Of a stretch of 64,000 nt of DNA, positions 9,843-19,361 are shown in pieces (the first letter of the stretch is position 1; each line of letters starts with the position of its first letter). This stretch comes from Opitutia bacterium Tous-C4FEB (GTDB lineage: Bacteria; Verrucomicrobiota; Verrucomicrobiia; Opitutales; Opitutaceae): contig NEVA01000011.1 in NCBI GenBank assembly GCA_002304445.1, positions 1-64,000 of the forward strand. Direction: 5' to 3'. The notes beneath the pieces were generated by a model that was not told the DNA's origin, made no database searches, and worked only from the letters and a program-made list of their open reading frames with translations. The position numbers and the translations under genes are program-made.

Positions 9843-11324
9843 ATGTCTGCACTTCCGGCCAGCGATCCGATTCTCAGCTGCGCGGAGGCCCGCGCGTTTG
9901 AGGCGGCCCGGTTCGGCGGCGACGAGGCCTTGGAGTGGCCGGCCATGCAACGTGCGGGCCGGGCGTTGGCGGCGGCGGTGCTGCGCGATTTTTTGGAGAT
10001 CGGAGGTTTGCCCCCGGCCGAGGGTCGCGTGCTGGTGCTGGCGGGCAAGGGGCACAATGCCGGCGATGCGCTGCTTGCGGCGGGCGAACTGTTGAAAGAT
10101 TTCCCGGGCGCGACCGTGGACGTACTGTTTGTTTTCGGCGAAAGAGCGTTGCGGCCGTTGGCGGCGCGGGCGTGGCGAGAGCTGGTCCAGCGCGGTGGTG
10201 AGAGAGTGCGGGTCGTGGCGGAACCGACCGACGGTCGGCTCTACAGTCTGTGCCTCGATGGGATTTTTGGTTTTCAGTTTCGTCCGCCGGTTGAGCCGCG
10301 CGTCGCAGCGGTAATCAAACGCATCAATGCGGCGTCGATTCGTTTCCGCGCAGCGGTCGATTTGCCCAGCGCCGAGCTTTTTCGGGCGGATTTCACCTAT
10401 GCGACCGGGATCGTGAAAACCCCGGTGCTCGCATCGGCGAACGCGGGCCGGGTGCGCTACCTTAATCTGGGTTTTTTTGAACCGACCAGTGTTGCCCCCG
10501 ACGCGCTCGCCCGCGTGCTCACGCCCGCGCTGCTTGCTCCGCTTGCGGCGTTACGGGCATCGCAATCGGACAAGCGCACTTACGGTCACGTGGGCCTCCT
10601 CGGCGGGTCGCGGGATTTCCCCGGGGCGATCTTGATGGCGGCGCTCGCGGCGTTGCGCAGCGGCGCGGGATTGGTGACGGCGTTTGTGCCGGAATCGTTG
10701 GCGGCGGCGTTTGCGGCGCGCGCGCCGGAGGTGATGTGGGTGGGCTGGCCGGAAACGCCGGCGGGCGGGCTCGCGTTGGAGGGAAATCATTTGTTGCAGG
10801 GGCGTCGTGCGCGGCTCGACGCGCTCGTGATCGGACCGGGTCTCGGGCGCGAGGCGGAGACGCTCGCTCTGGTGCGCGACATCGTGGCGACATCGTCGGT
10901 GCCGGTCGTGCTCGATGCCGATGCGTTGCAGGCCGACATCGTGGGCGCTGGGTTGGCCGCGCGCGTGCTGACTCCTCATGCCGGCGAGTGGGTCCGGGTC
11001 GCGGGATCGGTTCCGGACCGCGCGGTGGTGGTGCTCAAGGGGCCGGTCACGCGGATTCAGGGCGGAGGAACGGGCGGCCCGGTTTATTTCAGCTTGGCGG
11101 GCGGGCCGGTGCTGGCGCGGGGCGGCAGCGGCGATTTGCTCGCGGGCTTGATCGGCGGGTTGCTCGCGCAGACGCCGGCCGCCCCGATGCTCGCCGCTGC
11201 GCGCGGCACTCTGTGGCACGGTCTCGCGGCGGATGCGCTCGCCCGGGCGCACGGGCAGACCTCGGTGATGACGACCCAAGTGCTCGATTACCTCGGTCCG
11301 GTTTTGCGCGAGGTCTCGAACTAG
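9843..11324 (+). CDS. nnr: bifunctional NAD(P)H-hydrate epimerase / ADP-dependent dehydratase
   Basis: Repairs hydrated NAD(P)H (NADHX/NADPHX). 493 residues. The N-terminal YjeF_N Rossmann domain carries AGKGHNAGDALLAAG. The C-terminal ribokinase-like domain starts near residue 240 and shows KRTYGHVGLLGGS, VIGPGLGRE, VLDADAL, LTPHAGEW and GGSGDLLAGLIGGLLAQ, the last being the ADP/NADHX site. The frame is open from 9741, but the ATG at 9843 avoids overlap with the preceding gene and begins with the usual SALPASDPILSCAEAR. Confidence 0.92.
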   Translation: MSALPASDPILSCAEARAFEAARFGGDEALEWPAMQRAGRALAAAVLRDFLEIGGLPPAEGRVLVLAGKGHNAGDALLAAGELLKDFPGATVDVLFVFGERALRPLAARAWRELVQRGGERVRVVAEPTDGRLYSLCLDGIFGFQFRPPVEPRVAAVIKRINAASIRFRAAVDLPSAELFRADFTYATGIVKTPVLASANAGRVRYLNLGFFEPTSVAPDALARVLTPALLAPLAALRASQSDKRTYGHVGLLGGSRDFPGAILMAALAALRSGAGLVTAFVPESLAAAFAARAPEVMWVGWPETPAGGLALEGNHLLQGRRARLDALVIGPGLGREAETLALVRDIVATSSVPVVLDADALQADIVGAGLAARVLTPHAGEWVRVAGSVPDRAVVVLKGPVTRIQGGGTGGPVYFSLAGGPVLARGGSGDLLAGLIGGLLAQTPAAPMLAAARGTLWHGLAADALARAHGQTSVMTTQVLDYLGPVLREVSN

Positions 11325-11643
11325 GGGCTCGGTCAGCCGCTAGGCCCGGCCCGGCGGCAGTTAGGCTGACGTGAGGGAATCTTCAAATCGTCGGCCGCGC
11401 GGCAAAAACAGCGGGCATAAGGCCAGCAGATCGGTTCTGCGGCGACGGTGCGGATTCTAGGCTCGAATCCCACCCACGGGCGTCATCGAGCCGCTCGTCG
11501 TGGACGGCGATGACCCCGATGTGGGTGCTTTCGCCGGAGGCCCTTCCAGACAGGAGGCGCGTCCGCCGGGCATGGACAACGGCGGCCACGAGGTTGAGCG
11601 CGATGCTCGACTTTCCGCTCATGGCGTTACGAGAGTGCAGGCC
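11325..11643. other. intergenic stretch without a convincing gene
   Basis: About 319 bases between nnr and dprA. Open frames cross it on both strands because of the GC content. The minus-strand one reads MSGKSSIALNLVAAVVHARR near 11622-11563 but is a run-on from the dprA antisense frame and has no separate support. No tRNA fold or hairpin with a U-run was found. Confidence 0.4.
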
Positions 11644-12768
11644 ATGAGCACCGAATTGACCGAGCGGCAGGCGTTTCTGGTTTTGAACGCCTTGCCCAAC
11701 ATCGGGCCCATCACGCTCAACCGGCTCCTCGATACACTGGGTGGCGACCCGCGCACGATCCTCACAACCGAACGGTCGCGGCTCGAGTCGGTGAAGGGCG
11801 TGGGCCCGGTGATCAGCGCGACGTTGGGCGCGTGGCGGGAGAAATTCGATGTCGCGAAGGAGGAGGAGCGGATGGCGCAGAGCCACGCGGATTTTATCGT
11901 CGGGGGCGACGATGCCTACCCGAAGTTGCTGAAGGAAATCTCCGACCCGCCGATCGTGCTCTATCGCAAAGGGCGCTACGATTTCAGCCGGCCCCACATT
12001 GCCATCGTAGGCTCGCGGCGCACGACGCTCTACGGGCAGGCGACGGCGAAAAAAATCGGCGCGCAACTGGCGCAGCTCGGGTTCTGCATCGTGAGCGGGC
12101 TCGCGCGCGGGATCGACACGGCGGCGCACGAAGGCGCGCTTTCGGTGGGTGGGAAAACGGCGGCGGTGCTCGGCACGGGCCTCGATGTGATTTACCCGCC
12201 GGAGAATCTCGGCCTGTATCGTCAGATCGAGGAACACGGTGCCGTGCTCTCGGAGTTTCCCTTTGGCCGGCGGGCGGATCGCCAGTCCTTCGCCATGCGC
12301 AACCGGATCGTCGCGGGGATGTGCGAGGCGACTGTGGTGATCGAGAGCGACGTGGACGGCGGGGCGATGATCACGGCGCGGTTTGCGGGCGAGCAGGGGC
12401 GGTTGCTTTTTGCCGTGCCGGGGCGGATCGACCAGCCGACAAGCGCGGGCTGCCATCAACTGATCCGCGACGGTGCGACGTTGCTCACGAGCGTGGATGA
12501 TCTGCTTGGCGAGTTGAATTACCTCGACGGTCTGCGGCCCGCGGCGATTCCCGAAAAGCCCGGCACACCGGTCGGGACGCCGGCGAATCTCACGGCGGAC
12601 GAGGCGCGGATTTTCGGATGTTTTGCGGGCGGAGCGCAGCTGACACCGGATACGTTGGCCGAGCTGACCGGATTATCGTCGGCGCAGCTCTCGGCGGGCT
12701 TGATGATGTTAGAGTTGAAACGCGCAGTGGCGAAGCGGGCGGACGGAGCGTTTGAGGCGCGGGGGTAG
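11644..12768 (+). CDS. dprA: DNA-processing protein DprA/Smf
   Basis: Loads RecA onto incoming single-stranded DNA during natural transformation. 374 residues. An N-terminal helix-hairpin-helix region (LNALPNIGPITLNRLLDTLG) precedes the Rossmann-like DprA core with IVGSRRTTLYGQ, CIVSGLARGIDTAAHEGAL, GTGLDVIYPPEN, SEFPFG, MRNRIVAGMCEATVV and AVPGRIDQPTSAGCHQLI. A winged-helix-like C-terminus (LTPDTLAELTGLSSAQLSA) ends it. The ATG at 11644 is chosen because upstream sequence lacks family similarity. Its presence hints at natural competence. Confidence 0.93.
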   Translation: MSTELTERQAFLVLNALPNIGPITLNRLLDTLGGDPRTILTTERSRLESVKGVGPVISATLGAWREKFDVAKEEERMAQSHADFIVGGDDAYPKLLKEISDPPIVLYRKGRYDFSRPHIAIVGSRRTTLYGQATAKKIGAQLAQLGFCIVSGLARGIDTAAHEGALSVGGKTAAVLGTGLDVIYPPENLGLYRQIEEHGAVLSEFPFGRRADRQSFAMRNRIVAGMCEATVVIESDVDGGAMITARFAGEQGRLLFAVPGRIDQPTSAGCHQLIRDGATLLTSVDDLLGELNYLDGLRPAAIPEKPGTPVGTPANLTADEARIFGCFAGGAQLTPDTLAELTGLSSAQLSAGLMMLELKRAVAKRADGAFEARG

Positions 12769-12843
12769 GGGCGGGCGCGGGTGGGTTTTAGGGATCAGCG
12801 TTTCGCATTTGCCGAGGGGGGCGGTTTCATTAGCGGTTTTGTC

Positions 12844-15800
12844 ATGTTGATACCCTCTGTTCGTGCTCTTGCCCTTCTTGTGCTCGGTCTTGGTTCCCTC
12901 TCTGCGGCGACCGCGCCGGCAGAGCTTGATCTCGTCGCGTTGCGCTCGGCGCTGATTCCGAAACGCGAGGTCGGAGCGGATGCTTTTTTGAAGGCAAATC
13001 CGACGTGGGACGGTCGGGGCGTCGTCATCGCAGTCTGGGACACCGGCGTCGATCCGGCGGCTGCGGGTCTCGCGGTCACGACGACGGGCGAGCGCAAGAT
13101 CATCGATATCCTCGATGCCTCCGGCTCCGGCGATGTCGTCACGACCACCCAGCGCAAGCCCGATGCGGACGGGCAACTGCTCGGTCTGAGCGGGCGCAAA
13201 CTCACGTTGCCGGAGGGCATCAAGAATCCCGCCGGCGACTACCGGATCGGCCTCAAGCCCGCCTCTGAGCTTTTTTACACGGAAGTTTTGAAACGTCTCA
13301 ACGACCGGCGGGCCCAGGCGCGGGCCGCCGTCCTCTCGCGGACGCAGGCGGAGCGGGCCGCCTTGCCGGAAGCCGCGGCGTTGAAGACGATCCGGGCCAA
13401 GGCCCCGGCCGACCGCACGCGGGCCGAGCGCGACGTGGCGGCACGTGCGGCGGCGTTGGACGCGCTGGAAGACCCGAAGGCGATGATCGATCCCGGCGCG
13501 CTCTACGACTGCGTGCTCTGGCAGGACGGAACCGATTGGCGCGTGGTGATCGACACCGATGAAGACGGCGATCTGCGCGATGAAAAGGTGCTGCGGCCCT
13601 TCGGCGTTGCGGGCGACTACGGTTCGTTTGGCGACGTCACGTTTGCGACCTTCGGCGTGCAGGTTTACGCCGGCGGCGATCTGCTGTCGGTGGTCACGGT
13701 GGGCGGCGCGCACGGCACGCACGTCGCTTCGATCGCGGCGGGGCACTCGCCCAAGGACCCGGGCCGTGACGGCATCGCGCCCGGTGCGCGCATTCTCTCG
13801 ATCAAGATCGGCGATATCCGCTCGGGCGGGAGCTCCTACAACACCAGTGAACTCCGGGCTCTCGCGCTCTCGGCGCAGCACAAGGTCGATATCGTCAACG
13901 CCAGCTGGGGCGGTCGGTCCCACTATCAGGATGGCAAGAATCTCAACGGCCGTATTTACGATGCGTTGACCGAGCGTTACGATATTTTGGCGGTGGTCTC
14001 GGCGGGCAACAACGGTCCGGCGCTGGGCACGGCCGGCAGTGCCGGGGCCGAGGCCTCGCGCCTGCTCGGCGTGGGTGCCTACATGTCGCCCGAGATGGGC
14101 CGCGTGCTCTATAACACGCTAAAACCGAGTGTGGAGGCGGCGCAGTTGTTCACCAGTCGCGGGCCGACGAAGGACGGCGATTTCGGCGTGGACATCATGG
14201 CGCCCGGCGCGGCGTTTGCGGCGATCTCGGCGGAGGTGATCCGCGGGGCCGACATGTATAACGGCACGTCGATGGCGGCGCCCTCGGCGAGCGGCGTGGC
14301 GGCGCTCGTACTGAGCGCGGCGAAGGCCCAGAAACTCGACGCGAGTCCGGCCCGCCTGCGCGCGGCGTTGATGCGGGGTTCGCAGCCGTTGCCGGCGGAG
14401 GAGTTGGTCACGAGCGGTTCGGGATTGATCAACGCGGCGGGCGGTTGGGCGAAATTGCAGGCCTTGCAGGGGGTCGCGGCGTTTGGCGGTTTTTACGATC
14501 TCGAAGTCAACCGGGGCACGTTCACGAGCAAGGGCCGGGGGCTGCTGTTGCGCGAGGCGATCACCGAAGCCCGGCAACGGGTGGCGGTCAAAATCACGCC
14601 GGCGTGGGCGGAGTCGGTCGGGCCGGCGACGCGCTTCGCGTTTGAAAGCGACGTGGTGCTGAAGCCCAGCGTGCCGTGGATCACGGCGCCGGATTTCGTG
14701 CACCTGACCAACGGCGCACGCACGGTGAGCCTGCTCGTCGATGCGCCGCCGGTGCCGGCGGGGGCGCTGGGCTCGGTGCAGGTGGCGCGCGTCGATGCGC
14801 TGCTCGCGGCTAAGCCGGAGCTCGGTCCGGTGTTTTCAATTCCGGTGACGCTGGTGCAGCCGGCGCCGGCCTCGGCGTTTACGGACGGAAAATTGGAGAC
14901 GGCGGTGGCGCTCAGTCCGGCGCAGACCAAGCGGCTGTTTGTCGAAGCGCCGGCGGACGCGACGCGGCTGCGGATCACGGTAAAGCACCGCGCGAAGGAT
15001 GATCTCGTGCGGACGTTTAACATTCAGGCGATCGCTTTCGCGGCGCAAACTCACGTGGCGGCCATGGAGGCGGAGATCACCCCCGCGCTCTTGCCCGGCG
15101 AGGAGCGCACGTTCGATCTGCGGCTGAAGCCGGGCACGGTCGCCGAGGTCGCGTGTTCGCTGGCGTTCAGCGCCGTGGGCGACGCCACCCTCGAGACGAG
15201 TTTGGAGTGGATCGGCGTGGGCGCGGGTGAGGAGCCGACGGTGGTGCCGACGAACGGGGGCTGGGCAGCTTTGGAGCTCAACCCGCTCGTGGACCGCGAC
15301 GTGAAGGTCGAGGCAAAGCTGGATCGGGCCGTCCATATCTTTCTGCCGGAGAGCACGACGATGCTGATGCTCGATGCGCGGGCGGAGTTGCCGGCGTCGC
15401 CGTTGACGCCCGCCGCCGAGCGTCTGCCGCTGCTGCGGCAACGTTTCACTCTCGACCTGAAAGAGCCGATGACGGTGCATGTGCTGGGCGGCGACACCGT
15501 CGATTTGACGGACAACGTCGGCGGCGGACGGATTACTTTTGTCCACACCTCGGGCGAGGTGCTTTACGATTCGACGGCGAGTAACTCGACCGCCTCGACG
15601 CGGACGCCGACCCGGCTGCCCAAGGGCAAGATCACGGCGACGCGGGACTACACCGGGCTGGATGCGGACGCGTTGGGCGCGGCGGCGTCGCTCCCGCTGC
15701 GACTCTCGGAACCGCTAAAAACGGCGCGGGCGCTCGGCATGCGGTCGAATTTGCGCGACCGGTTGGCGGGCAAAGATGTGACCGAACTCAAGCTCAAGGG

Positions 15801-16899
15801 TGGCCGCGAAGAGATGCTGTTTTTGCAGGACAAAGCGACGGACGACTTGGCGAAGCACGAACCCAAGCCGGCGTATTTCGCGGGCGATACGGTTTTTAAA
15901 GACAACGAGAACCGCGAAATCGCGAAGCAACCGCTGCTCTACCTCGTGGGCGCTTCGCCGGCCAAAGAGACCAACGTCGCCCCGAAGGCGAAGCCGGTGA
16001 AGGACGACCGGAGCGAAATCGAGAAACTCGCGGATACGCTTTACGATGGGCGCCTCGCATTTGTGCGCGAGCAGCGCGGCACGACGGATGCGGCGTTGCG
16101 CGCGCGGCGCGTCGAAGTGCTCGCGGGCCTGCGCACGGAGCGGCCGGCGGACGCGGCGCCGGTGTTTGAGCAGGCGCTCGACGCGGCGCTCGCGGCGGGC
16201 CTGGCGGGTGATTCGTGGCCGAAAGCAAAATCGACGCCGGCCGCGGGCGGGGATAAAGCGAAGCCCGGGTCGACCGCGACCGCTGACGCAAAGGCCGAGG
16301 ATGAGGACAAGCCGAAGTCCGATGGTGCCGCCGAGGCCAAACCCGCCGCGACGACGGTTGCGGGGGAAAAGGCGAAACCGGCCGGTCCGTCGCTCGACGC
16401 GGTGCCGGCGGTGATGGCGTTGCTCGACGAGGCGGTGAAGTTGGCCGGACCCGAGGCGGTGGCGCAGTATTTCGGCGCGCCGCCGGCGGCCTCCTCCGAC
16501 GATCAGGAAGCTCGGCCGGCGCTCGAGCGGGAGAAGAAACGCTTCACGGCGCAGCGGGAGATTTTGGCGCGCACGGAACGGTTGCGGGCGGACGTCCAGC
16601 GCGCGGCCGGAGCCTGGGACGCGGCTTGGAAAGCGTTGGCGGAAGCGCGGCGCTGGGAGCCCGAGCCCGGCGACAAACAAACGCGGGCGATCGAGGCGGC
16701 GACGTTGGAACAGGCCAAGTTGTTTGGCCTCGCGCTGGACGCGCTCAATGCCCGGCTGAAGGACGAGCCCTCCGACCGGAAAATGCGCACGGATCGCGCG
16801 GCGCTCTATGATAAATTGGGCTGGAAGGAATATGCCGCTTGGGAGCGGCAACGTCTCGCGCGCTTCGCGCACCAGCGCAAAGTGGCGGACGGGTGGTAA
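12844..16899 (+). CDS. secreted subtilisin-family protease resembling tripeptidyl-peptidase II
   Basis: 1351 residues with a signal peptide (MLIPSVRALALLVLGLGS, cleavage near ATA-PA). The catalytic triad is complete: Asp66 (AVWDTGVD), His290 (GGAHGTHVAS), oxyanion Asn near 389-390 (SAGNNGP) and Ser476 (NGTSMAAPSASG). The gap of about 220 residues between Asp and His is the insertion typical of tripeptidyl-peptidase II. About 600 residues of beta-rich sequence follow, as in the TPP-II C-terminal domains. A low-complexity Ala/Lys/Glu region near residues 1110-1180 and a helical tail complete it. Eukaryotic TPP-II is cytosolic, whereas this one should be exported. Confidence 0.85.
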   Translation: MLIPSVRALALLVLGLGSLSAATAPAELDLVALRSALIPKREVGADAFLKANPTWDGRGVVIAVWDTGVDPAAAGLAVTTTGERKIIDILDASGSGDVVTTTQRKPDADGQLLGLSGRKLTLPEGIKNPAGDYRIGLKPASELFYTEVLKRLNDRRAQARAAVLSRTQAERAALPEAAALKTIRAKAPADRTRAERDVAARAAALDALEDPKAMIDPGALYDCVLWQDGTDWRVVIDTDEDGDLRDEKVLRPFGVAGDYGSFGDVTFATFGVQVYAGGDLLSVVTVGGAHGTHVASIAAGHSPKDPGRDGIAPGARILSIKIGDIRSGGSSYNTSELRALALSAQHKVDIVNASWGGRSHYQDGKNLNGRIYDALTERYDILAVVSAGNNGPALGTAGSAGAEASRLLGVGAYMSPEMGRVLYNTLKPSVEAAQLFTSRGPTKDGDFGVDIMAPGAAFAAISAEVIRGADMYNGTSMAAPSASGVAALVLSAAKAQKLDASPARLRAALMRGSQPLPAEELVTSGSGLINAAGGWAKLQALQGVAAFGGFYDLEVNRGTFTSKGRGLLLREAITEARQRVAVKITPAWAESVGPATRFAFESDVVLKPSVPWITAPDFVHLTNGARTVSLLVDAPPVPAGALGSVQVARVDALLAAKPELGPVFSIPVTLVQPAPASAFTDGKLETAVALSPAQTKRLFVEAPADATRLRITVKHRAKDDLVRTFNIQAIAFAAQTHVAAMEAEITPALLPGEERTFDLRLKPGTVAEVACSLAFSAVGDATLETSLEWIGVGAGEEPTVVPTNGGWAALELNPLVDRDVKVEAKLDRAVHIFLPESTTMLMLDARAELPASPLTPAAERLPLLRQRFTLDLKEPMTVHVLGGDTVDLTDNVGGGRITFVHTSGEVLYDSTASNSTASTRTPTRLPKGKITATRDYTGLDADALGAAASLPLRLSEPLKTARALGMRSNLRDRLAGKDVTELKLKGGREEMLFLQDKATDDLAKHEPKPAYFAGDTVFKDNENREIAKQPLLYLVGASPAKETNVAPKAKPVKDDRSEIEKLADTLYDGRLAFVREQRGTTDAALRARRVEVLAGLRTERPADAAPVFEQALDAALAAGLAGDSWPKAKSTPAAGGDKAKPGSTATADAKAEDEDKPKSDGAAEAKPAATTVAGEKAKPAGPSLDAVPAVMALLDEAVKLAGPEAVAQYFGAPPAASSDDQEARPALEREKKRFTAQREILARTERLRADVQRAAGAWDAAWKALAEARRWEPEPGDKQTRAIEAATLEQAKLFGLALDALNARLKDEPSDRKMRTDRAALYDKLGWKEYAAWERQRLARFAHQRKVADGW

Positions 16900-16991
16900 G
16901 AACGACGAGGGCTAGGCGACCGGGGCGTCGCCGGCCCAGCGGAAGGGTAGGGCGAAGACCTCGCCCAACGTTTCGAAATCCGCGATCTTGC

Positions 16992-17333
16992 TCAACCGGG
17001 CGGCCAGCTCAGGGGGCGCTGCGCGAGGAGGTGAACATGGAGATGAGGGACGGATTCGCCGCCGTCGGGGCCGTGGTTGATCACGAGGCGAAAGCCGCGG
17101 GCGAGGTTGAGTTTCTGGGCGAGAACGCCGGCGGTGAGAAGGAGGTGGCCGAGAAGCGCCTGGTCGGCGGCGGTGGCTTCACCCACGCGGGGAACGAGTT
17201 TTTTTGGAACGATCAGCAGATGGACCGGTGCTTGCGGCTGGATGTCATGCAGAACGATGCAGAGGTCGTCCTCGTGCTCGATCTTGGCGGGAATTTCGCG
17301 GTCGATGATGCGTTGGAAGATGGTTTTTGGCAT
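16992..17333 (-). CDS. HIT-family nucleotide hydrolase or transferase
   Basis: 113 residues, the normal size for the HINT/Hit branch. It reads MPKTIFQRIIDREIPAKIEH at the start, DDLCIVLHDIQPQAPVHLL in the middle and ends with the histidine triad in HLHVHLLAQRPLSWPPG. Family members hydrolyse nucleoside phosphoramidates or AMP conjugates in the cytoplasm. It is convergent with the protease gene; the 92 bases between them hold no clear terminator. Confidence 0.92.
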   Translation of the reverse strand: MPKTIFQRIIDREIPAKIEHEDDLCIVLHDIQPQAPVHLLIVPKKLVPRVGEATAADQALLGHLLLTAGVLAQKLNLARGFRLVINHGPDGGESVPHLHVHLLAQRPLSWPPG

Positions 17334-17403
17334 GGGAGGAGGTTGCGGTTGGAAAGCGTGGAAGACACGGAATAATTCTCTCGGTTAAGTGCAGGAGACC
17401 TGA

Positions 17404-17490
17404 TCAAGCGGCGGTTTCGCGGGCGTGCCGGTGAATGAAAACCGGCTTGAGGCCAAAGTGGTAGCGCAGGATTTCTCCAATTCCATATAT
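17404..17490 (-). pseudogene. orphan C-terminal coding fragment, family unknown
   Basis: A short minus-strand frame bounded by stops reads ILRYHFGLKPVFIHRHARE and then stops at 17404-17406. Its composition is protein-like and unlike a random frame, and it looks like the last residues of a lost gene. It lies between the HIT gene and cysC in an AT-richer gap. A 6-base-arm hairpin (GCCGGT / ACCGGC, 17427-17446) falls within it. I cannot name the parent family. Confidence 0.25.
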
Positions 17491-17549
17491 TCAATTGTGC
17501 ATCACTTTGCGATTTGTAATCGGCCGTTAAAGGCGGCGTCATCGGCGGG

Positions 17550-18167
17550 GTGTCGCCTCAATCTTCAGCACTAAGCCCAACCGCGTCGGCCAAGAATCAC
17601 GGTTTGGACGGCAGAGCGGTGCCGCCCCAAATCCGGGCGGGACATGTTTTCTGGCTCTTCGGTCTCTCGGGCGCCGGGAAAAGCACGTTGGCGGCCGGGT
17701 TGAAGCGTGATTTGGCCGCAAAGGGACATCTGAGCCTGTTGCTCGACGGGGATCGATTACGCGGCGGCCTCTGTCAGGGACTGGGATTCGGAGTCGAAGA
17801 TCGGACGGAGAATTTACGCCGGGCCGCCGAGGTCGCCCGGCTGGGGGTGGAAAGCGGCTTGGTGGTGATCGCCGCCTTTATTGCGCCTTTGGAGGTGCAG
17901 CGCCGCGCGGCGGAAAGACTCATCGGTCCGGATCGAATCTCATGGATTCATGCCGACGCGACTTTGGCGGTCTGCCAGCAGCGCGATGTGAAGGGGCTTT
18001 ATGCTCAAGCTGCCGCTGGAACCATACCTCTGATGACTGGCTTCGGCTCTGCGTTTGAACGGCCCGGGCGGTGTGAGTGTGTGCTTCACACCGGTTTGGA
18101 GCCAGTGCAAACGTCGGCCGAACGATTGCGGGAGTTTGCTTTGAACGTTCTGCGAGCCGCATCCTGA
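17550..18167 (+). CDS. cysC: adenylylsulfate (APS) kinase
   Basis: Phosphorylates APS to PAPS. 205 residues with the Walker A FGLSGAGKST (about 37-46), the substrate loop LLDGDRLRGGL, the FIAPLEVQR block and RDVKGLYAQAAAG, which matches the APS-kinase RDPKGLY signature. The GTG at 17550 is the most upstream start that gives family length. The C-terminal region (FERPGRCECVLHT) fits the usual pattern. No ATP sulfurylase gene is adjacent, so it may serve sulfotransferases rather than assimilation. It is flanked by minus-strand coding scraps, which hints at an insertion. Confidence 0.88.
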   Translation: MSPQSSALSPTASAKNHGLDGRAVPPQIRAGHVFWLFGLSGAGKSTLAAGLKRDLAAKGHLSLLLDGDRLRGGLCQGLGFGVEDRTENLRRAAEVARLGVESGLVVIAAFIAPLEVQRRAAERLIGPDRISWIHADATLAVCQQRDVKGLYAQAAAGTIPLMTGFGSAFERPGRCECVLHTGLEPVQTSAERLREFALNVLRAAS

Positions 18168-18246
18168 AGCTGAGATTAAGCAGTTCGCGCGGCTGCGACT
18201 TTGAGCGCATCGTCCAATCGAGCGATCGCGGTCTGGTAGAAAACTA

Positions 18247-19361
18247 GTGCTTAATTGCGTAAATTAACGATAGTATTTCTCAATTGAGCCCCTTTGACCT
18301 CGCGCTTGCGCCATTTGAAGGGCTTCGCGGTAGGGTTGTAGGCGTCGATGAACGCGTTGATCGCCTGACTCAATTCGGCGACGCTGCGGAAGCTGGCACC
18401 GCGGAGGGCCTTTCTGGACATGATCCCAAACCAGATTTCGACTTGATTGAGCCAGCTCGCCGAAGTCGGGGTGAAGTGGAAGTGCACGTTGGGATGTTGC
18501 GCGAGCCAGTCGTCGCATTTTTTGTGGGTGCAGTAGTTGTCGAGGATCACGTGCAGTTCGCGTTCCGGCGGAGCGTCTGCCACGATCTGATCCATAAACT
18601 GCAGGAACTCGGCGCGCCGCTTGAGCGTCGTCTGGCTCGTGGTGATCGCGCCGGTCGCAACCTGCAGCGCTGCGAACAGGTTGAGGGTGCCATGACGTTT
18701 GTAGGTGCTCTTGCAGCCCCGCACGATCTTGCCGTTGTCGGTCTCCACATAGCCCGTGGCCCGCTCCAGCGCTTGAATGCTCGGCTTCTCATCGACACTG
18801 ATCACCAGTGCCTTTTCCGGCGGATTCAGATACAGCGCGATAATATCGGCCGCCTTCGCCGCGAACTGTTTGTCGGTGCTCACGCACCACGAGCGTTGGC
18901 GCTGCAAACAAACGCCTTCCTTGCGCAGCACCCGCCACACCGCATGAACCGAGCCGTTGACCCTCTTCGCCACCGCTGGACCGTCCCACCCCGCCTGGCC
19001 GGATGGCGGCGGTTGCTCCAAGGTCGCCAGCACTCGGTTGCGAAACGCTTGGTCGTAGACTGGCTTCGCCCCCGGGCGCGGCGCATCCGCGAGCCCCTTC
19101 AGTCCGTTCTCCGCAAACCGCTGTCGCCATTTGATCACCGTATTCGGCCGAGTTTGATACCGCTCGGCTATCGCCGTCACCGCATCCCCGGCCAAGCAGC
19201 CCAGAATCATGCGCGCCCGCTCCACCGTTTGCTTCGCCTCGGTTCGGCTTGCTGCCCGCACCTCCAGGTTTCGACGCTCTTCCTCATTGCAGGTGATCCG
19301 GGCGGGGATTCGCGACATGCCTCCTGTCTGGCATATATCATTTATCATTGCAAGTAAGCAC
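18247..19361 (-). mobile_element. complete IS630-family insertion sequence
   Basis: A 1115-base element flanked by a duplicated TA (18245-18246 and 19362-19363), the target duplication typical of IS630/Tc1-like elements. The terminal inverted repeats begin GTGCTTA at both ends and match at 19 of the first 26 positions. A single intact transposase fills the element. The insertion lies in the TA of the TAG stop of the gene at 19864-19361. With the IS present the codon reads TA plus the G of the element, so the stop is regenerated. Confidence 0.9.
18251..19348 (-). CDS. IS630-family transposase
   Basis: 365 residues. The N-terminal helix-turn-helix region covers about residues 20-85 (ERARMILGCLAGDAVTAIAE then TRPNTVIKWRQRFAENGLKG). 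A winged-helix part follows. The DDE catalytic domain has Asp186 (VISVDEKPSIQALE), Asp270 (HVILDNYCTHK) and Glu304 (SASWLNQVEIWF), all intact. The gene nearly fills the element and its stop codon lies 4 bases inside the left end. No frameshift is seen, so the element could be active. Confidence 0.95.
   Translation of the reverse strand: MINDICQTGGMSRIPARITCNEEERRNLEVRAASRTEAKQTVERARMILGCLAGDAVTAIAERYQTRPNTVIKWRQRFAENGLKGLADAPRPGAKPVYDQAFRNRVLATLEQPPPSGQAGWDGPAVAKRVNGSVHAVWRVLRKEGVCLQRQRSWCVSTDKQFAAKAADIIALYLNPPEKALVISVDEKPSIQALERATGYVETDNGKIVRGCKSTYKRHGTLNLFAALQVATGAITTSQTTLKRRAEFLQFMDQIVADAPPERELHVILDNYCTHKKCDDWLAQHPNVHFHFTPTSASWLNQVEIWFGIMSRKALRGASFRSVAELSQAINAFIDAYNPTAKPFKWRKREVKGAQLRNTIVNLRN

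Noticed and set aside
11440-11500. A T-loop-like GGCTCGAATCC suggesting a tRNA
   Set aside because: Neither strand gives a 5-base T stem or a matching acceptor and anticodon stem.
16912-17010. Minus-strand frame reading ELAARLSKIADFETLGEVFA in the gap after the protease
   Set aside because: It overlaps the end of the HIT gene in another frame and has no start or homologue I recognise. The HIT protein already has a complete C-terminus.
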